Assembly: GCA_015227615.1 (NCBI GenBank)
Contig: JAALGZ010000038.1
Location: 248,001 to 312,000, forward strand
DNA: 64,000 nucleotides
Source of the DNA: Labyrinthula sp. Ha
Taxonomy: Eukaryota > Sar > Bigyra > Labyrinthulida > Labyrinthulaceae
Direction of reading: 5' to 3'
This document shows, piece by piece, positions 33,686 to 45,221 of this stretch. Below the pieces are notes generated by a model. That model was given only the letters and a program-made list of their open reading frames with translations, had not been told where the DNA came from and did not search any database. The translations under genes and the position numbers were made by a program. Positions within the stretch are counted from its first letter, which is position 1. Every line of letters starts with the position of its first letter.

Positions 33686-34163
33686 ATTCATAACTAAGAG
33701 TGGGATTTGATGATAATTAAGAAAAAATATTTTATTTTTTTCTTGATTGTGATCATCAATAAAAGAATTGGGGTTTAAATTCCTGCCAAATAATTTTAAT
33801 TTTATTCTGTTCATCAAGTGATATACAATACAGCACTGGTCGATACCACCTTGGGCCATTCGGTTCAACAACATGTGTTTTACTTATGCACCATATGAAA
33901 ATTCATATAAAAAGTCCATAAGGCCCTGAAACATCCTGGTGAAAGGATACAGTAGGGTCATATGCCCAGCATTTTAAAAAAGTTTCTACGGTGCAAAATG
34001 ATTTTTCTTCTTACTTGGTCCAGAGCCCTGATTTGATAATAAATGGTTTGTCAATAATCAATAAGAATGACTGGGGAATTATTAGAATCAATACACAAGA
34101 ACAATTTGGGGAATATTTTATCGGTAACCCATCAATAAATCAAGCCCCATCCCCAGTCATACC
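33686..34163. mobile_element. Second MITE (460 bp), older copy
   Basis: The left end TAAGAGTGGGATTTGAT (33,695) matches the left end of the MITE at 5763 in 13 of its first 17 positions. The right end read inward (from 34,154) is GGGGATGGGGCTTGATTTAT. A degraded 9-bp duplication is possible: ATTCATAAC at 33,686-33,694 and AGTCATACC at 34,155-34,163, 7 of 9 identical. Internal GGGTCATATGCCC and TTGGGCCATTCGG echo the first MITE and the MULE subterminal region. Size is nearly the same as the first copy (472 bp). Confidence 0.6.
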
Positions 34164-37041
34164 TTCTCTTGTTATATGTATCATCCTGTGTGAATTTATT
34201 CATGCTTTGTTCCTCTTAGAACCAAAGATACTGTGCCTATGATTTAATTTTTATAAAACGGTTATCTTATGGTTCCTAGTTAAGAGTGTAGAGGTCATTA
34301 CGTAGCTTAACATCTAAGTGCCAGTACATAGTGCTGCCTAAAAGTAATACTTGCACTATAGTCAACTTCTAAAGAACCATCGCAGTAGTGTGATCTCTAT
34401 AAAAGAGTTTCAGGAGGTTGAACTATTGAACTGTTAATACAATACCAGACTTAGGTACTAGATCATAGTCATTTCATTTAATACAAATTTACACCTGGTC
34501 TGTTAATCAAATTTGAAGAAAGGTTTAGCCGGGACCTATGAAAGTTTTCAATAATTTTCAATCCGTACATGAGTACAACCTTTAATATATCCGCTTTAGG
34601 AGCAGAGTGAACACATCATGAGATATACAATTGAATTGCTTTGTTCAGTGCAAACATTAACTACAAAATTGTTTTTTTTATTCTTGTAGTTTTCATCTAT
34701 TACAGTATTTGTCAATAAGGTCAGAATAGTTTGTAACTACTGAAGCTAGATATCAAACTAATACAAGTAAGTCAAAGATACAGATTCTTGAGTATAGAAC
34801 TATTAACAAGAAGGTTGAAAGTCGAAGATTGTATACAATTGTAGTCTTATTGTAAGATTTTCTAAAATATAACTTGATTATACTGAGTTTTAAGCAATAT
34901 TTATAAAGCTACAAGGGCGGCAACCCTTTAGCATACATTTCTTGATTGCTTATTTAATTAAGCATAATTTCTCAAAACTAATTCTCGCGTAATACCAAGA
35001 GGTCACCCTTGGAATTTATCATAGAACAGCATGAATAATCTAACATTCACCTATATATTAGCATACCTAATCTGATATCAAGCATCAATGGAGGAAAGAA
35101 AGGTGGAGCATATTAATGCCAGTGGCAGGAATGAAACATATTATATCTTATCAGCTCAGCAACAACAATATTACAAATATAATTTAAACTATCTACTCGT
35201 TCTTACAAGTAGAAGTTCAGTCTTAGCACGAATCTGTATTTAGTCAGAACCCTAGAAATAGGTAACTTATCTTTAATCGACATAATGTACATTTATAGTT
35301 CAAAATTATTTGGATAACAAAGCATCCGCGCGTACACTGTAGTATTTAGCTCATATTACCGGGGTTTAAGTTTTTTTATTGAAATTAATGAATTGAAAAT
35401 ATAGAAGCTGAAGGTTAATATTTGAACCAGTACTTGGGTGTATTGGTAGTTAAAAGCTTAGCAATTAATTATTTCTTTTTACCTTACTACTCTCCTAATA
35501 CCAATAAATAGTTAGAACTAGCAGGGTCCCTCAATTTGTAAAATTTATATCTTCCAACTGCGATATGAGCGTGATGTAAATAGTTACCAGTTGTATGAAC
35601 AGATACAAGAAGTATTGCTTAGATAGGGCAATATCATGTTTTGTCTGAATATCTGAAAGATTGAGGCCACAGTAAACCTGTTGCTGTATTAATATTTCAG
35701 CGTCATCGCATATATACAGTGGTTGGTCTCTGGTAACGGGCCCTTGGAAAATATGAATCCCAATAATTAGGGGCTCATGGTCATTACTTATCTGCTCCAT
35801 TCATAATCAAGGGGAATAGTAGTAGGTAGCAGCTTAAATAATTATCCTAGAAGGGTACCTTACTTTCTAGGAAGTATGGATCTTGTGAAGTTAGCTTTAT
35901 TATTGCATCTGCATAGCTCTGCGATTCTGAGCACTGTAGATTAGTTCATTTTTGCCAAATTGGTTATGGTACTAATGGTAACTAATTAAAGTTATTTCCT
36001 AACGGAGTTTAATTAGCCTCTGATGAAGTAACTGTACATTGGAAAGATATTCACATATACTACTGAAATGTTTATAGCTTAAAATTATTTTTGATCTCAT
36101 GTACAGGCTTCTCATATAATAGTATCCTTATATAATCAGTGTTAGAGGCGGAGCACCTATCAGGGCAACTCGTAGAACCACAGAGGGATCTCCTGCGTTC
36201 TGCAAAAAGATGAAGTAAACGTAAGCATGTCCTCATAAAAATATCAGAGCTTCGAGAAAGTTCCTTCAAAGTTTCTGGTAAATGATAAAAGTAGAAGACC
36301 CTAATCATGAAAGCTTGACGTCATAGACTTACAGCTACGATGCGAATTGGGGAAGCATGAGCAATGTATTAACTTTGTTGGCTATGGAGTTTTGTGCCTT
36401 AATTTATTATATTTTAAGGAGATTTTCGAGTAATTGTACTTACTCCTTTCAACATGAACTTTTTGTTGGAGTTTAAATCTGCTGCTGTTGTTGCTAATCA
36501 GGTTACAATTTCGTAGTGCACTTTTGATTTTCATTTTAATTTTGTTCAAAGACCTTCTTTCATTCAAGATTACTTACTATTTTTCTTAACAGGCCAACAA
36601 GCAATTCACCCGCATTGCAATAGTGGGATAGTTCAAACTTCTGAAGAAGAGAAAGGTACAAACTATTCAATTGACAAATCTATCTCTAAAGATACTAGTT
36701 CGTATATTCTGCTGTTCATTTTCTTGTGTTCCGTAAGACCAGGTACAGTACATTTATTGTTTAAAATGGGTATTCCTCCATCATAATTCCTTGATGTTAC
36801 ACACGTCACCCGCTCTTTCACCAAACAATTTTCGGGAACCATCAACTGCACCTAACATCTCTCATTATCATTGTTCTACAGTAATCCCCCTTTGTACTAT
36901 GTCGGATTTCTCATGAATCCAAATTGTACTCGATAATCTCCCATTATTTTATAGTATTAATCATACTGAAAAAAATTCCGAATATAATCTGTACTGAAAA
37001 AAACTTCGAGGGGAACAAAAGAGAAGTTATAAAAATACACA
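34164..37041. other. Gene-poor intergenic DNA
   Basis: Only scattered short frames, the longest being 89 codons on the minus strand at 35,531-35,800 with no recognisable motif. The last ~100 bp must contain the promoter of the membrane-protein gene at 37,042. Confidence 0.4.
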
Positions 37042-38022
37042 ATGCCTAAACAAAAAGACACATCATCTCCACAAACATGCACAAACAGAATCAGATGGAT
37101 TTTCCATAGACTTAATGGTGGTTTTATAGCCATTCTTGTGATACTTTTTATAATTGCAACATACCTTGAGTTCTCAGAGGATGGAGATCGTTTCGAAGAA
37201 AAACTTGAGTTCATAGGCTTGCTTTTCCTTGTTGTTCCTATTGCATTTCTTCTTCTCTGTCTAGGAACTTGGTTATTCTTTTGTTTTAACACTGGAGATG
37301 AAAAAGGATGTTTTACTTCACCATATAATCCACAATACCACCCAAATGACTCTGCAGCTCTTGGACAAAAGTATTCTACTTACCAAGCATATAGATTTTT
37401 AGAACTTACAGATTTTTTAACAGATGTTGGAAGTGTACTGATTATATTTGAGGATTTCATCCCTGCTTGGAGGGTTGTTCTCTTTACCTCTCTTTTCTTA
37501 ACTGCTATGCTTAATCTTGTTTCTCTTGGGTTATTCAACAGAAGATCTATCTTTACAAAACTGGGATGGACAGAAGAAAAAAGTGATAAAAGTTTATTTA
37601 CATGGAAGCAAAGAAAGAATAAAATAGCACTTAGTATTATGCTACTAGGTGTAGAAGATTTAATTCAAATACCTATAAATATTCTCTATTTGAACGAAGA
37701 GATTGACGCAGGTGCTCTTTCTCCTTTGCAAGAGAAAATTGAAACTGCTGCAGTTATTTTAAGTACTGTTCTTGGATTATTTCTATTCTTAATTAGGTTT
37801 TCAAGTACTTGTTTTCACTTAGGATGTTCTTTACCTGATGATCCAGAACTATTCTCAAGATATAGTGTAGAAAGTGGAGATAATAATCATGCGCTTGAAT
37901 CTCCTCCAGAAGATATTGGTAAAGTTGCTGGATTAGATGATTTAGGTGAAAGTATAGAAGAAAATGTGATTGGTTCTTCAATGAACGTTTCAAATGTTAC
38001 AAAAGAAATACCAGAAGTTTAA
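37042..38022 (+). CDS. Unrecognised multi-pass membrane protein, 326 aa
   Basis: ATG start, single exon. The product has a short basic N terminus, then at least six hydrophobic segments (for example GGFIAILVILFIIATYL, FIGLLFLVVPIAFLLLCLG, WRVVLFTSLFLTAMLNLVSL and AAVILSTVLGLFLFLI) and a ~55-residue acidic, Ser-rich cytosolic-type tail. Charged residues occur inside membrane regions: RFLELTDFLTDVGSVLIIFEDF and LGVEDLIQIPINILYL. The acidic D-x(3)-D and E-D-x-x-Q-I-P pattern faintly recalls XK-related scramblase-like proteins, but this is weak and I do not assign a family. It converges on the type I membrane-protein gene with 48 bp between the stops. Confidence 0.8.
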   Translation: MPKQKDTSSPQTCTNRIRWIFHRLNGGFIAILVILFIIATYLEFSEDGDRFEEKLEFIGLLFLVVPIAFLLLCLGTWLFFCFNTGDEKGCFTSPYNPQYHPNDSAALGQKYSTYQAYRFLELTDFLTDVGSVLIIFEDFIPAWRVVLFTSLFLTAMLNLVSLGLFNRRSIFTKLGWTEEKSDKSLFTWKQRKNKIALSIMLLGVEDLIQIPINILYLNEEIDAGALSPLQEKIETAAVILSTVLGLFLFLIRFSSTCFHLGCSLPDDPELFSRYSVESGDNNHALESPPEDIGKVAGLDDLGESIEENVIGSSMNVSNVTKEIPEV

Positions 38023-38070
38023 TCTCATTATTAAGAGTAAAACGTTTTCAGTGTTTTCTTTAAAAAGAGA

Positions 38071-38841
38071 TTAAATTGAATTCTGTTCCAAAACTTCAAC
38101 ATCACTTTTTACAACTATAGAATTTTTCTCATATTTTTCAGAAGTGTTCTTTTTCATGCGTAGTTCACCCCAAAGCAAGAGAAGCAAACCAAAGACAAAA
38201 ACTATTCCAGTGACCATGATTAACAAATCCATCATCTCTGGTTCTAAAAAAGGCTCTTCATCCACATCAACCTCGTTCTCTTCTGGAGTCTCTTGTGGTG
38301 GTGGTAAAGCAGGTTCAGATTCGTCTTCCAAGGTTAAGTTTGCAATTGTAATTGTACACTCATTGGTAAGCAAAACATTACTGTAACCTCTACCTTGTGC
38401 ACCAATTACAGTAACTTTTTCTTCATTTACAATGATCTCTGTTTGAGTGTCCTTGAAGGAGACTCCAGGAAATGAACCTTGATCTCCACTTGTCGCAATT
38501 CCATTCCTGCACTTTCCATTTGCAAAAAGAAATTCTCCGCCAGTTGGTAGTTGAAGCAAATAATTGCTTATTCCTCTTGATCCACCCTCACGCAGGTTTC
38601 CTAGGTTTACGGAAAGGATGTCTGTAAGGGAATGGAACTCTTCAATCTCTGATCCACATTCTATTTCTTCTCCATTCAACTCAAAATGTATTTCTAACGA
38701 GGGATCAATACTTAAGAAGGAACCACCCATGATCTCATAACCTTCCTCCATAATTGGGCAACCAACTCTGTTCACATAAATCACTGGTCTTGATTTGTAG
38801 CCTTCTAAGAATAGCAACAAAGCGAGTATTGTTTTTTTCAT
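38071..38841 (-). CDS. Predicted type I membrane protein with secreted ectodomain, 256 aa
   Basis: The ATG start at 38,841 is followed by a signal peptide (MKKTILALLLFLEGYKS). An ectodomain of ~165 residues contains four cysteines (VGCPI, IECGS, GKCRN, NECTI) and Gly-rich beta-type sequence. A Pro/Glu-rich stalk (LPPPQETPEENEVDVDEE) leads to one membrane span (LLIMVTGIVFVFGLLLLLWG) and a short basic tail. The layout suggests a surface or endomembrane receptor-like or adhesion protein. I recognise no domain. The neighbouring convergent gene also encodes a membrane protein, but co-function cannot be inferred from that alone. Confidence 0.8.
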   Translation of the reverse strand: MKKTILALLLFLEGYKSRPVIYVNRVGCPIMEEGYEIMGGSFLSIDPSLEIHFELNGEEIECGSEIEEFHSLTDILSVNLGNLREGGSRGISNYLLQLPTGGEFLFANGKCRNGIATSGDQGSFPGVSFKDTQTEIIVNEEKVTVIGAQGRGYSNVLLTNECTITIANLTLEDESEPALPPPQETPEENEVDVDEEPFLEPEMMDLLIMVTGIVFVFGLLLLLWGELRMKKNTSEKYEKNSIVVKSDVEVLEQNSI

Positions 38842-41800
38842 CCTATTTTTTTTTCGTTTTAGGTTTAGGTATTGTATTTAAAGTTTCTTTTTACCTTTCA
38901 GGGTGTAGATTAAGATATATGCACCTCTAACATGGACATTCAAGTATATTGTTCCTACTTTTCTTAGATTAATAGCGTCATCGTTTAAATATTGTTTCAT
39001 ACGAAGAGTTTGGTAATGTTCCATCGTTATTTACTTTGAGTTTGTCCCTGGCAAGAGTATGTCACCCTTGAAAGTGGAAAAGAACAAGGACTCAGGGACG
39101 CCTCGAAAATATCCACAACCACAAGGATGAAACTCCATTAATATCTCTAATATAACCTATGTTTCCTCCTTACTAGGCAAAATAGAACTCAAGTTCAAGT
39201 TATCGCTTAGTAGAGTTCTGTATTACCATTTATTCTGCTAGGTTTATTCGCTCTGTAAAGTGGTTTGAAATAAAAAACAAATCTGGCACTACTTCTGTGA
39301 AATATACCTATTCTTTGCGTAGATTTGATTCAAAGGAACATATCCGAAGAAATGATGATACTGTTTTATTACCAACTTCATTAACCCCGTGTTATTTCAG
39401 AACTAAGACACAAAGTAAGTTTTGAGCTTAACCCTTGTGCGATGGCAAGGATGGGTATGTATATTTTACGAATAGACCTTACCGTTGCAAAAAAAAATTT
39501 TCCTGAATAGATGCTTGTTTTACCATAATTTCTTAAGACCTGAAATAAGCAACTTCACCAGTCTGTAACCAAAACCCATCTCAATTGCAACACATAAGAG
39601 GTAATGAACAATAGTCTTGTACCCATATGATAGTACCAACCAGCGGTTATGTAATATAGCTAATTGCATCAATTAAAGTATTCAATCAATGTTGCCTACC
39701 AAGAATCAAATGTATAAAGTTCCGGGATTGTGTGGTGCCTTAGGATCTATCAACGGAGGACTTCCTATTCATACAATAACAAGTGGCGTTTAATTAACTT
39801 TGCTTGCAAAGAAAGAAGCAATTCATACTCAAAAATAGTAAATTAACTGTTGAATACATATACATGTATGTTCCAAAAGCCTAAACAACGGTGTGTCAAT
39901 AAACCTCAACGAGAATTCTTTCCATAATATTCCATACCAAATTTCTAAATCATGATATCTTTAGAATTGAAACCCAAATACCACATCAATTATATTAAAA
40001 TCTACATATTAAGCAGTTAGTTCAAATATAGGGTAAACGTTGTCCATTAATTAGTGTAGAGTGGTAGGGCTTGGTCATATTAGTGCTTCTTAGTTTCATT
40101 CTGGAGAAAAGAACTCGCGAGAAAACAGGTGCAAACAATACATGTTCATGTCAGAGGAAAGTATCATATTAATTGATTATAATTAACGTGCAGAATTTTT
40201 CTACTAATTTTTATATATATAGTTTCTTCTCTTCTTTCCGTTTTGTTTGGAAGGCAATACAGTCTTGTCGATTGAAGATGTAGAGATATCGTATATTTTC
40301 TGTGCTCAAAACTTGAAGAAACTTGAGTTTGATAGGTATATATTTCTAGTGAAATCATAAAAAATAGTTTGTTTTTTGGAATTTAAGCTATTAAATATAT
40401 TATTCATTCGAACTTTTCTAAATTCATTACGTTGTGAACGAGTTTAATATAAAGGGCTAACGAGTTTGGGAATGCATACAATTGCTAATCCATGGGGCTT
40501 AAAAGAAAAACTGTTGCGGTTGGAATTAAAAATTACTGTGCGCATCATTTTGAACTTTCAAAATAAACTAATCTCTGGATTATTTGAATCTCTACCTGTG
40601 TCTATAGTTTTTAATAACATATATATATAACTAATAGCTTTTGAGATGTTCAAAAACACAATATTCATCCAGGCGTTGGGGTTAATAGCACGAAGTCTCT
40701 TAGTTACAGAACTATATAAGTCAAATAATAAATTACAAAATAATAATCCTGTTATATCTAACTTTCTCTGTTGCAACATATGCTGCAGAGAAGAGCAAAT
40801 TATTGGCACCCTTGGCCATGTGAGTATGTCGGCCACTGCTCTTGAGGTTGAAACTATCGAAACTTTTGGAAATTCTATAAAATGTTAACAGGTGATACAT
40901 CCATTGAAAAGAACTAGTCCAATCGAATAGATTCGTGTTAAATTATGTTCTTGTGTGAAAATTGCTCAATAACCTTGTGTATTTAAGTAATTACTTTTTC
41001 TGGAAAGGTGACCAAGTGGCCTATTGTTGCCTTGACATCAAGCCAGCTACTCTACAGCTGTCATTCAAAGTTCTCAGTTAGACTACGGGACCATTTTCTA
41101 TTACCTAAAATCATAGTTTCATCAGAATTATCAGTTAAAATTTCTCACAACGTATTTAGCTTTAATTAAATCTGTGTTTTTGGTTCAGAAAACATAATTT
41201 AGATTCCCATGATTAATGAGATGACATGTTTGTGTTTGGTGCGTTCATAGAAAAACATATATATATATATGTACAACCTGGACAACATTGCTTAAGCGCT
41301 TAAAGGTTATTAGTCCCCTGATTCAGTTGAGTGAAAATTTTAACCCTAGGTGGTGTTTTTTCGGTAAGAATATAGGTCCTTAAAACATTCCCTTAAAACC
41401 AGTTAGGAAACTCAGCATTCTTGGAACTAAAATCGTTCTAGAATTCTGGCAAAAATACTTATCTCTTCTAAACCTCGTGTCTTATTATTTTTATTCGACA
41501 TCAATACAGGATCTTATGACGCAATTACTAGAAATCTCAGTTGTTTTCTATTGTCTATTCTCACATAGATTTTGATAAGAATTTACAACAAGGACTCGAA
41601 AGCATAGCGATTCTTAATACTAACCATACAATTGAAGTTTTGATGTTTATCAATAAGTACTCGTTTTATTCTGGCTATTAATAGGTATTATTAGTAAATT
41701 ATCTAACTACGACTCAAAGAACTCGTTTGAGGAATATTTTGCGATGAAACCAAGCAGTGGTAAAAAACATAAAAATTACCCTTTTGTGTAAACTAATAAA

Positions 41801-44378
41801 ACTAATGGCAAGACAGTTACACAACCAAAAAACATAAAATAAATCGAGAAGGGACTCAAAGAATTTGTTTGGTTGTCAAAGTTCTAATCTTAGTTGAAAT
41901 AATGTGTTGTATTACTTTATTTCATCAAGTAAGGAATTAAGACTAAACAATAAAATAAACTTAAAACTCATCTCATTTATCGAACAGCTCGTCGGTTCGC
42001 AGCAACCTTTGCCTCATTGGGAAATTCTGAGCACATACTACACATCCGGACAGCGTCAAGGTGCGTGCAGGTAGTCATTTAATAAAACAGAATATAGGGT
42101 TATATAAGTTTGCTGAATTTCACAATAGTCATTACTGAAAACCAATTTTCAAGCGAAAATAGTACGGGAAATATAAAATTCGATCAATAAGAAAACATAA
42201 TACCATAAGACAGCAATATGTTAGAGGGAATCGAGCTCTTGATAAGCTAAGAATTCTTTACTCTTGCAGGAGATTCTTATCAATTAAGTCTCCTCCTATC
42301 CTATTGTTTGGGCTACCATATTGGAGTGTGGATATATACACTAGAAAAATCCTGGTGGGAATTAAGTTGTTTGGGGCTTAACTTAAATTTTTATTTGTTT
42401 TTCAACAGAAGATCATCTTATTTTCAATATGTTTTACCTCACTTAACTTGAAATAAAATATAATCTGCCAGGTATATGGTTAATTCTGCTACAGAGCCTA
42501 GTGTTAACCCCGTGAAAAGGGTCAGTCACTCTCTAAAAGCAACTTCTATTTCCATTGCTATAAATTTAAGCCCTGTAGTTATTCACTGGTATAGGCCTAG
42601 GTTCTTCCACCTAAATCTTGAAATATCCTAGAGAGTATATCTAATGCAGGCTCCTTAGCCCGGGCTACAGCAAGTGGTTCATATTCAATAAAGGGTATAA
42701 ACAAACTAGGCTCGACCATAGCTCTATATTAACTGCTTTTCATTTACGGACACAATGAAAATCACATGATATTTACGAAATGAAATTAAATTACAAAAAG
42801 ATAAGCTGTGGGAATACTTCACATCATCAAATTTAATATTTTCATTTAATAGGTAAAATAGAGAAATCTCATAACGTACTTAATCTACTGGAAGATGATC
42901 CGCTTGAAGCAAACTGATTAAGTGTAAGAGCAGAAGTTGCATTGATTATGTGGATTTATTGTTTCGTCTTAGCTCTCAATGTAAAACAATTATCAAAAAT
43001 AAGCTAAGAACTGTCTGAATGCAGTTCGCAGTTGAAATATACTATGTAAAGACATCCTATGGGACAAAAGAAACAAAGAATTGTGCTCAGTAATAAGAAT
43101 CTATACATGTTTCTTAAGCTCTGAACTCAAGATGAGTTTGTGATGCTGTATGGTATTATAACCCTTGATAGCCACACTATTTTGCCATGCTGATATTTGT
43201 CATGATGAACGGAATGAAATGTTCATATATGAAAAAAGAAGCTGCACCTTATTTGCTTTTACATTTACGTTATGGTTGCTGAATTATATACTTCGAATAA
43301 ATAAATCAGATTAGCCAATAAATGCTGTTAGATCTTAGACTGTAGGCCTAGCTTCTAATCTATCTTTATTCAGTTGCGAGTGACTCTTAGTCCCAAGAAT
43401 CATTGGTCTTAAACTCTTATAACATCAAATTACAGCAAAATAGTCACAGAACCAGGTGGTTAAGCCAATGAGCTAAGCTTTGAAGCAGCTGACACAAAGA
43501 ATACTTTCAAGTAAACTAAGTCCTTTATTAGTACATTTCAATCCTGAGATGTAAGGAATAGCAGGGTGAACATTTAATTGCAACTGATCAATTGATGCAA
43601 AATATAATCTAGAGAAAAAATGCTAGGTCTAATGCGAGAATTGGAGATCAATCAATGAAATATGCCACAACAAAACTACAATCTTACATCATTCAGGAGA
43701 TGAGTACCTTATCTGATTTAAGTTCTTGAACGTGGTATGTATTGTTGAATCTGATGAGTTTGCGCCTTAGCAAATACCTTTTGAATATAAAATCATGGAA
43801 GAACTACTCATAGGCAGGTATATGTTAAGCGCTTAGAGATTGCCATGAAATTTCATAATAATCCTTAGAACAATAAAACTAAATGTTTCAAGGTTCTCAT
43901 TGTAAGTACACAAAATAATATTCCTTAGTTGCTTCTTGGATGCGGATGGCCTAACCTTAGCACCTCCTGCTGAAGTAATACTAAGTATTCAATATTTATG
44001 TTATTAGCTTTCTGGTACTTAGTTACAAAATTAATCCTAGTATTACTGCATCTGTAACATAATTCTAGAGAAACAGAATGTACACAAAAAATACCAACAC
44101 CAGCAACTGGCAAAAACATGCAGTAGACATGATTTTATTTCCACTTAGAATTCAAACTTTGTTTTGATGAATCGATATGGTGAGTTTATGATCTATTCCA
44201 TAGAGAAGCAGCTACATGGAAAAATAACTGCTGACGTTGCTTTGCTAGCACCACAATACAATGCTGCGCTACTTCCATGCGAACTAAAATGAAACTACAG
44301 TGAGAAAATATAGATATAACAAGAGTTTTACGTGATTTTGGTGATTTTTACCGCAACTATATTATGAACATGCAATAT
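38842..44378. other. Gene-poor intergenic DNA (5.5 kb)
   Basis: No frame of credible coding character and no recognised RNA gene. Simple AT repeats occur near 40,619-40,629 and 41,258-41,271. Confidence 0.4.
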
Positions 44379-45221
44379 TTAGTTAGCCGCAAATGGGTTG
44401 TCCTCAATATTGCTTTTTCCAGGTTTTATCTCTACGGTAGTTGAACTCTTTTCCTCTACTACTACATCTTGATTTATACTCTTAGAGCCTTCCTCTCGTG
44501 TTTCTGAGTCCAAAAAGGGATCATCATTCACTTCATAACTGTGTAAAGGAAGACCTGCTCCATCCGTGTCATCAATCCCAAAAGGTGATTTTTCGTAACT
44601 TAAACCTCCGGTAGCTCCTCTCTCTACATCCATTGTCTTAGAATCATTTCCATAATACTCGTTTGCCTCTCCTGAAAAGTTTTCTTGTTCCACAATTTGT
44701 TTAGCAGGTAAATCAGGCTTCAAACTAAATGTTCCAATTGTCGGATGAACACAGTAGGAAAACAACATGAAACACGCAGCGCATGATACCAAAATTCCCG
44801 CTATTATGTTTAAAACATATCGGTCCAAGTCTTTGTCTATTGAAGAAAAACACAGGCTTCCAATGAAGAGTACCGAGTAGGATCTTCCCCGATGTGTGTA
44901 CAAAAAACCAAAGTTTTTCGTTATAAATTCTACATATGAGGTCGTTGACTCTGTAACTGGCATTTGTGTGATTAAAAGAACAGTTGAAAATGTTAGGCAG
45001 GTAAAAGCTACTACGCCCACGTTGAACGTATCTGTGATCCCTTCGCCAGCGCTAAATATGGCAATGAAAGTTGATATGCTGATTAAAATAACAATGATGC
45101 ATGAGGTAATGGTAGAAATTCGAAGAAGATTTAGTAAGCTTTCCGGTCGGGCATCCTTGACACGTGTTCGGGTCTGTTTAAGGAAGCTTGGATTTCGTCC
45201 TTCATTCTGGTTAGAATTCAT
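44379..45221 (-). CDS. COPI-associated/TVP15-like Golgi membrane protein, 280 aa
   Basis: ATG start, single exon. Four hydrophobic segments occupy residues ~33-170. The third part has NFGFLYTHRGRSYSVLFIGSL, the F-G-F-L-x(4)-GR-x(3)-hydrophobic-G signature of the COPI_assoc (TVP15/TVP18-like) family of Golgi vesicle membrane proteins. The ~110-residue hydrophilic tail ends with DNPFAAN, an NPF motif of the kind bound by EH-domain trafficking proteins, and also has a DPFLD acidic motif. This supports a vesicle-trafficking role. The family call is from the membrane core; the tail interpretation is inference. An opposite-strand frame at 44,896-45,297 is a shadow of this gene. Confidence 0.75.
   Translation of the reverse strand: MNSNQNEGRNPSFLKQTRTRVKDARPESLLNLLRISTITSCIIVILISISTFIAIFSAGEGITDTFNVGVVAFTCLTFSTVLLITQMPVTESTTSYVEFITKNFGFLYTHRGRSYSVLFIGSLCFSSIDKDLDRYVLNIIAGILVSCAACFMLFSYCVHPTIGTFSLKPDLPAKQIVEQENFSGEANEYYGNDSKTMDVERGATGGLSYEKSPFGIDDTDGAGLPLHSYEVNDDPFLDSETREEGSKSINQDVVVEEKSSTTVEIKPGKSNIEDNPFAAN

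Noticed and set aside
35531-35800. 89-codon minus-strand frame
   Set aside because: No motif, no neighbour support, and length within chance for the deserts.
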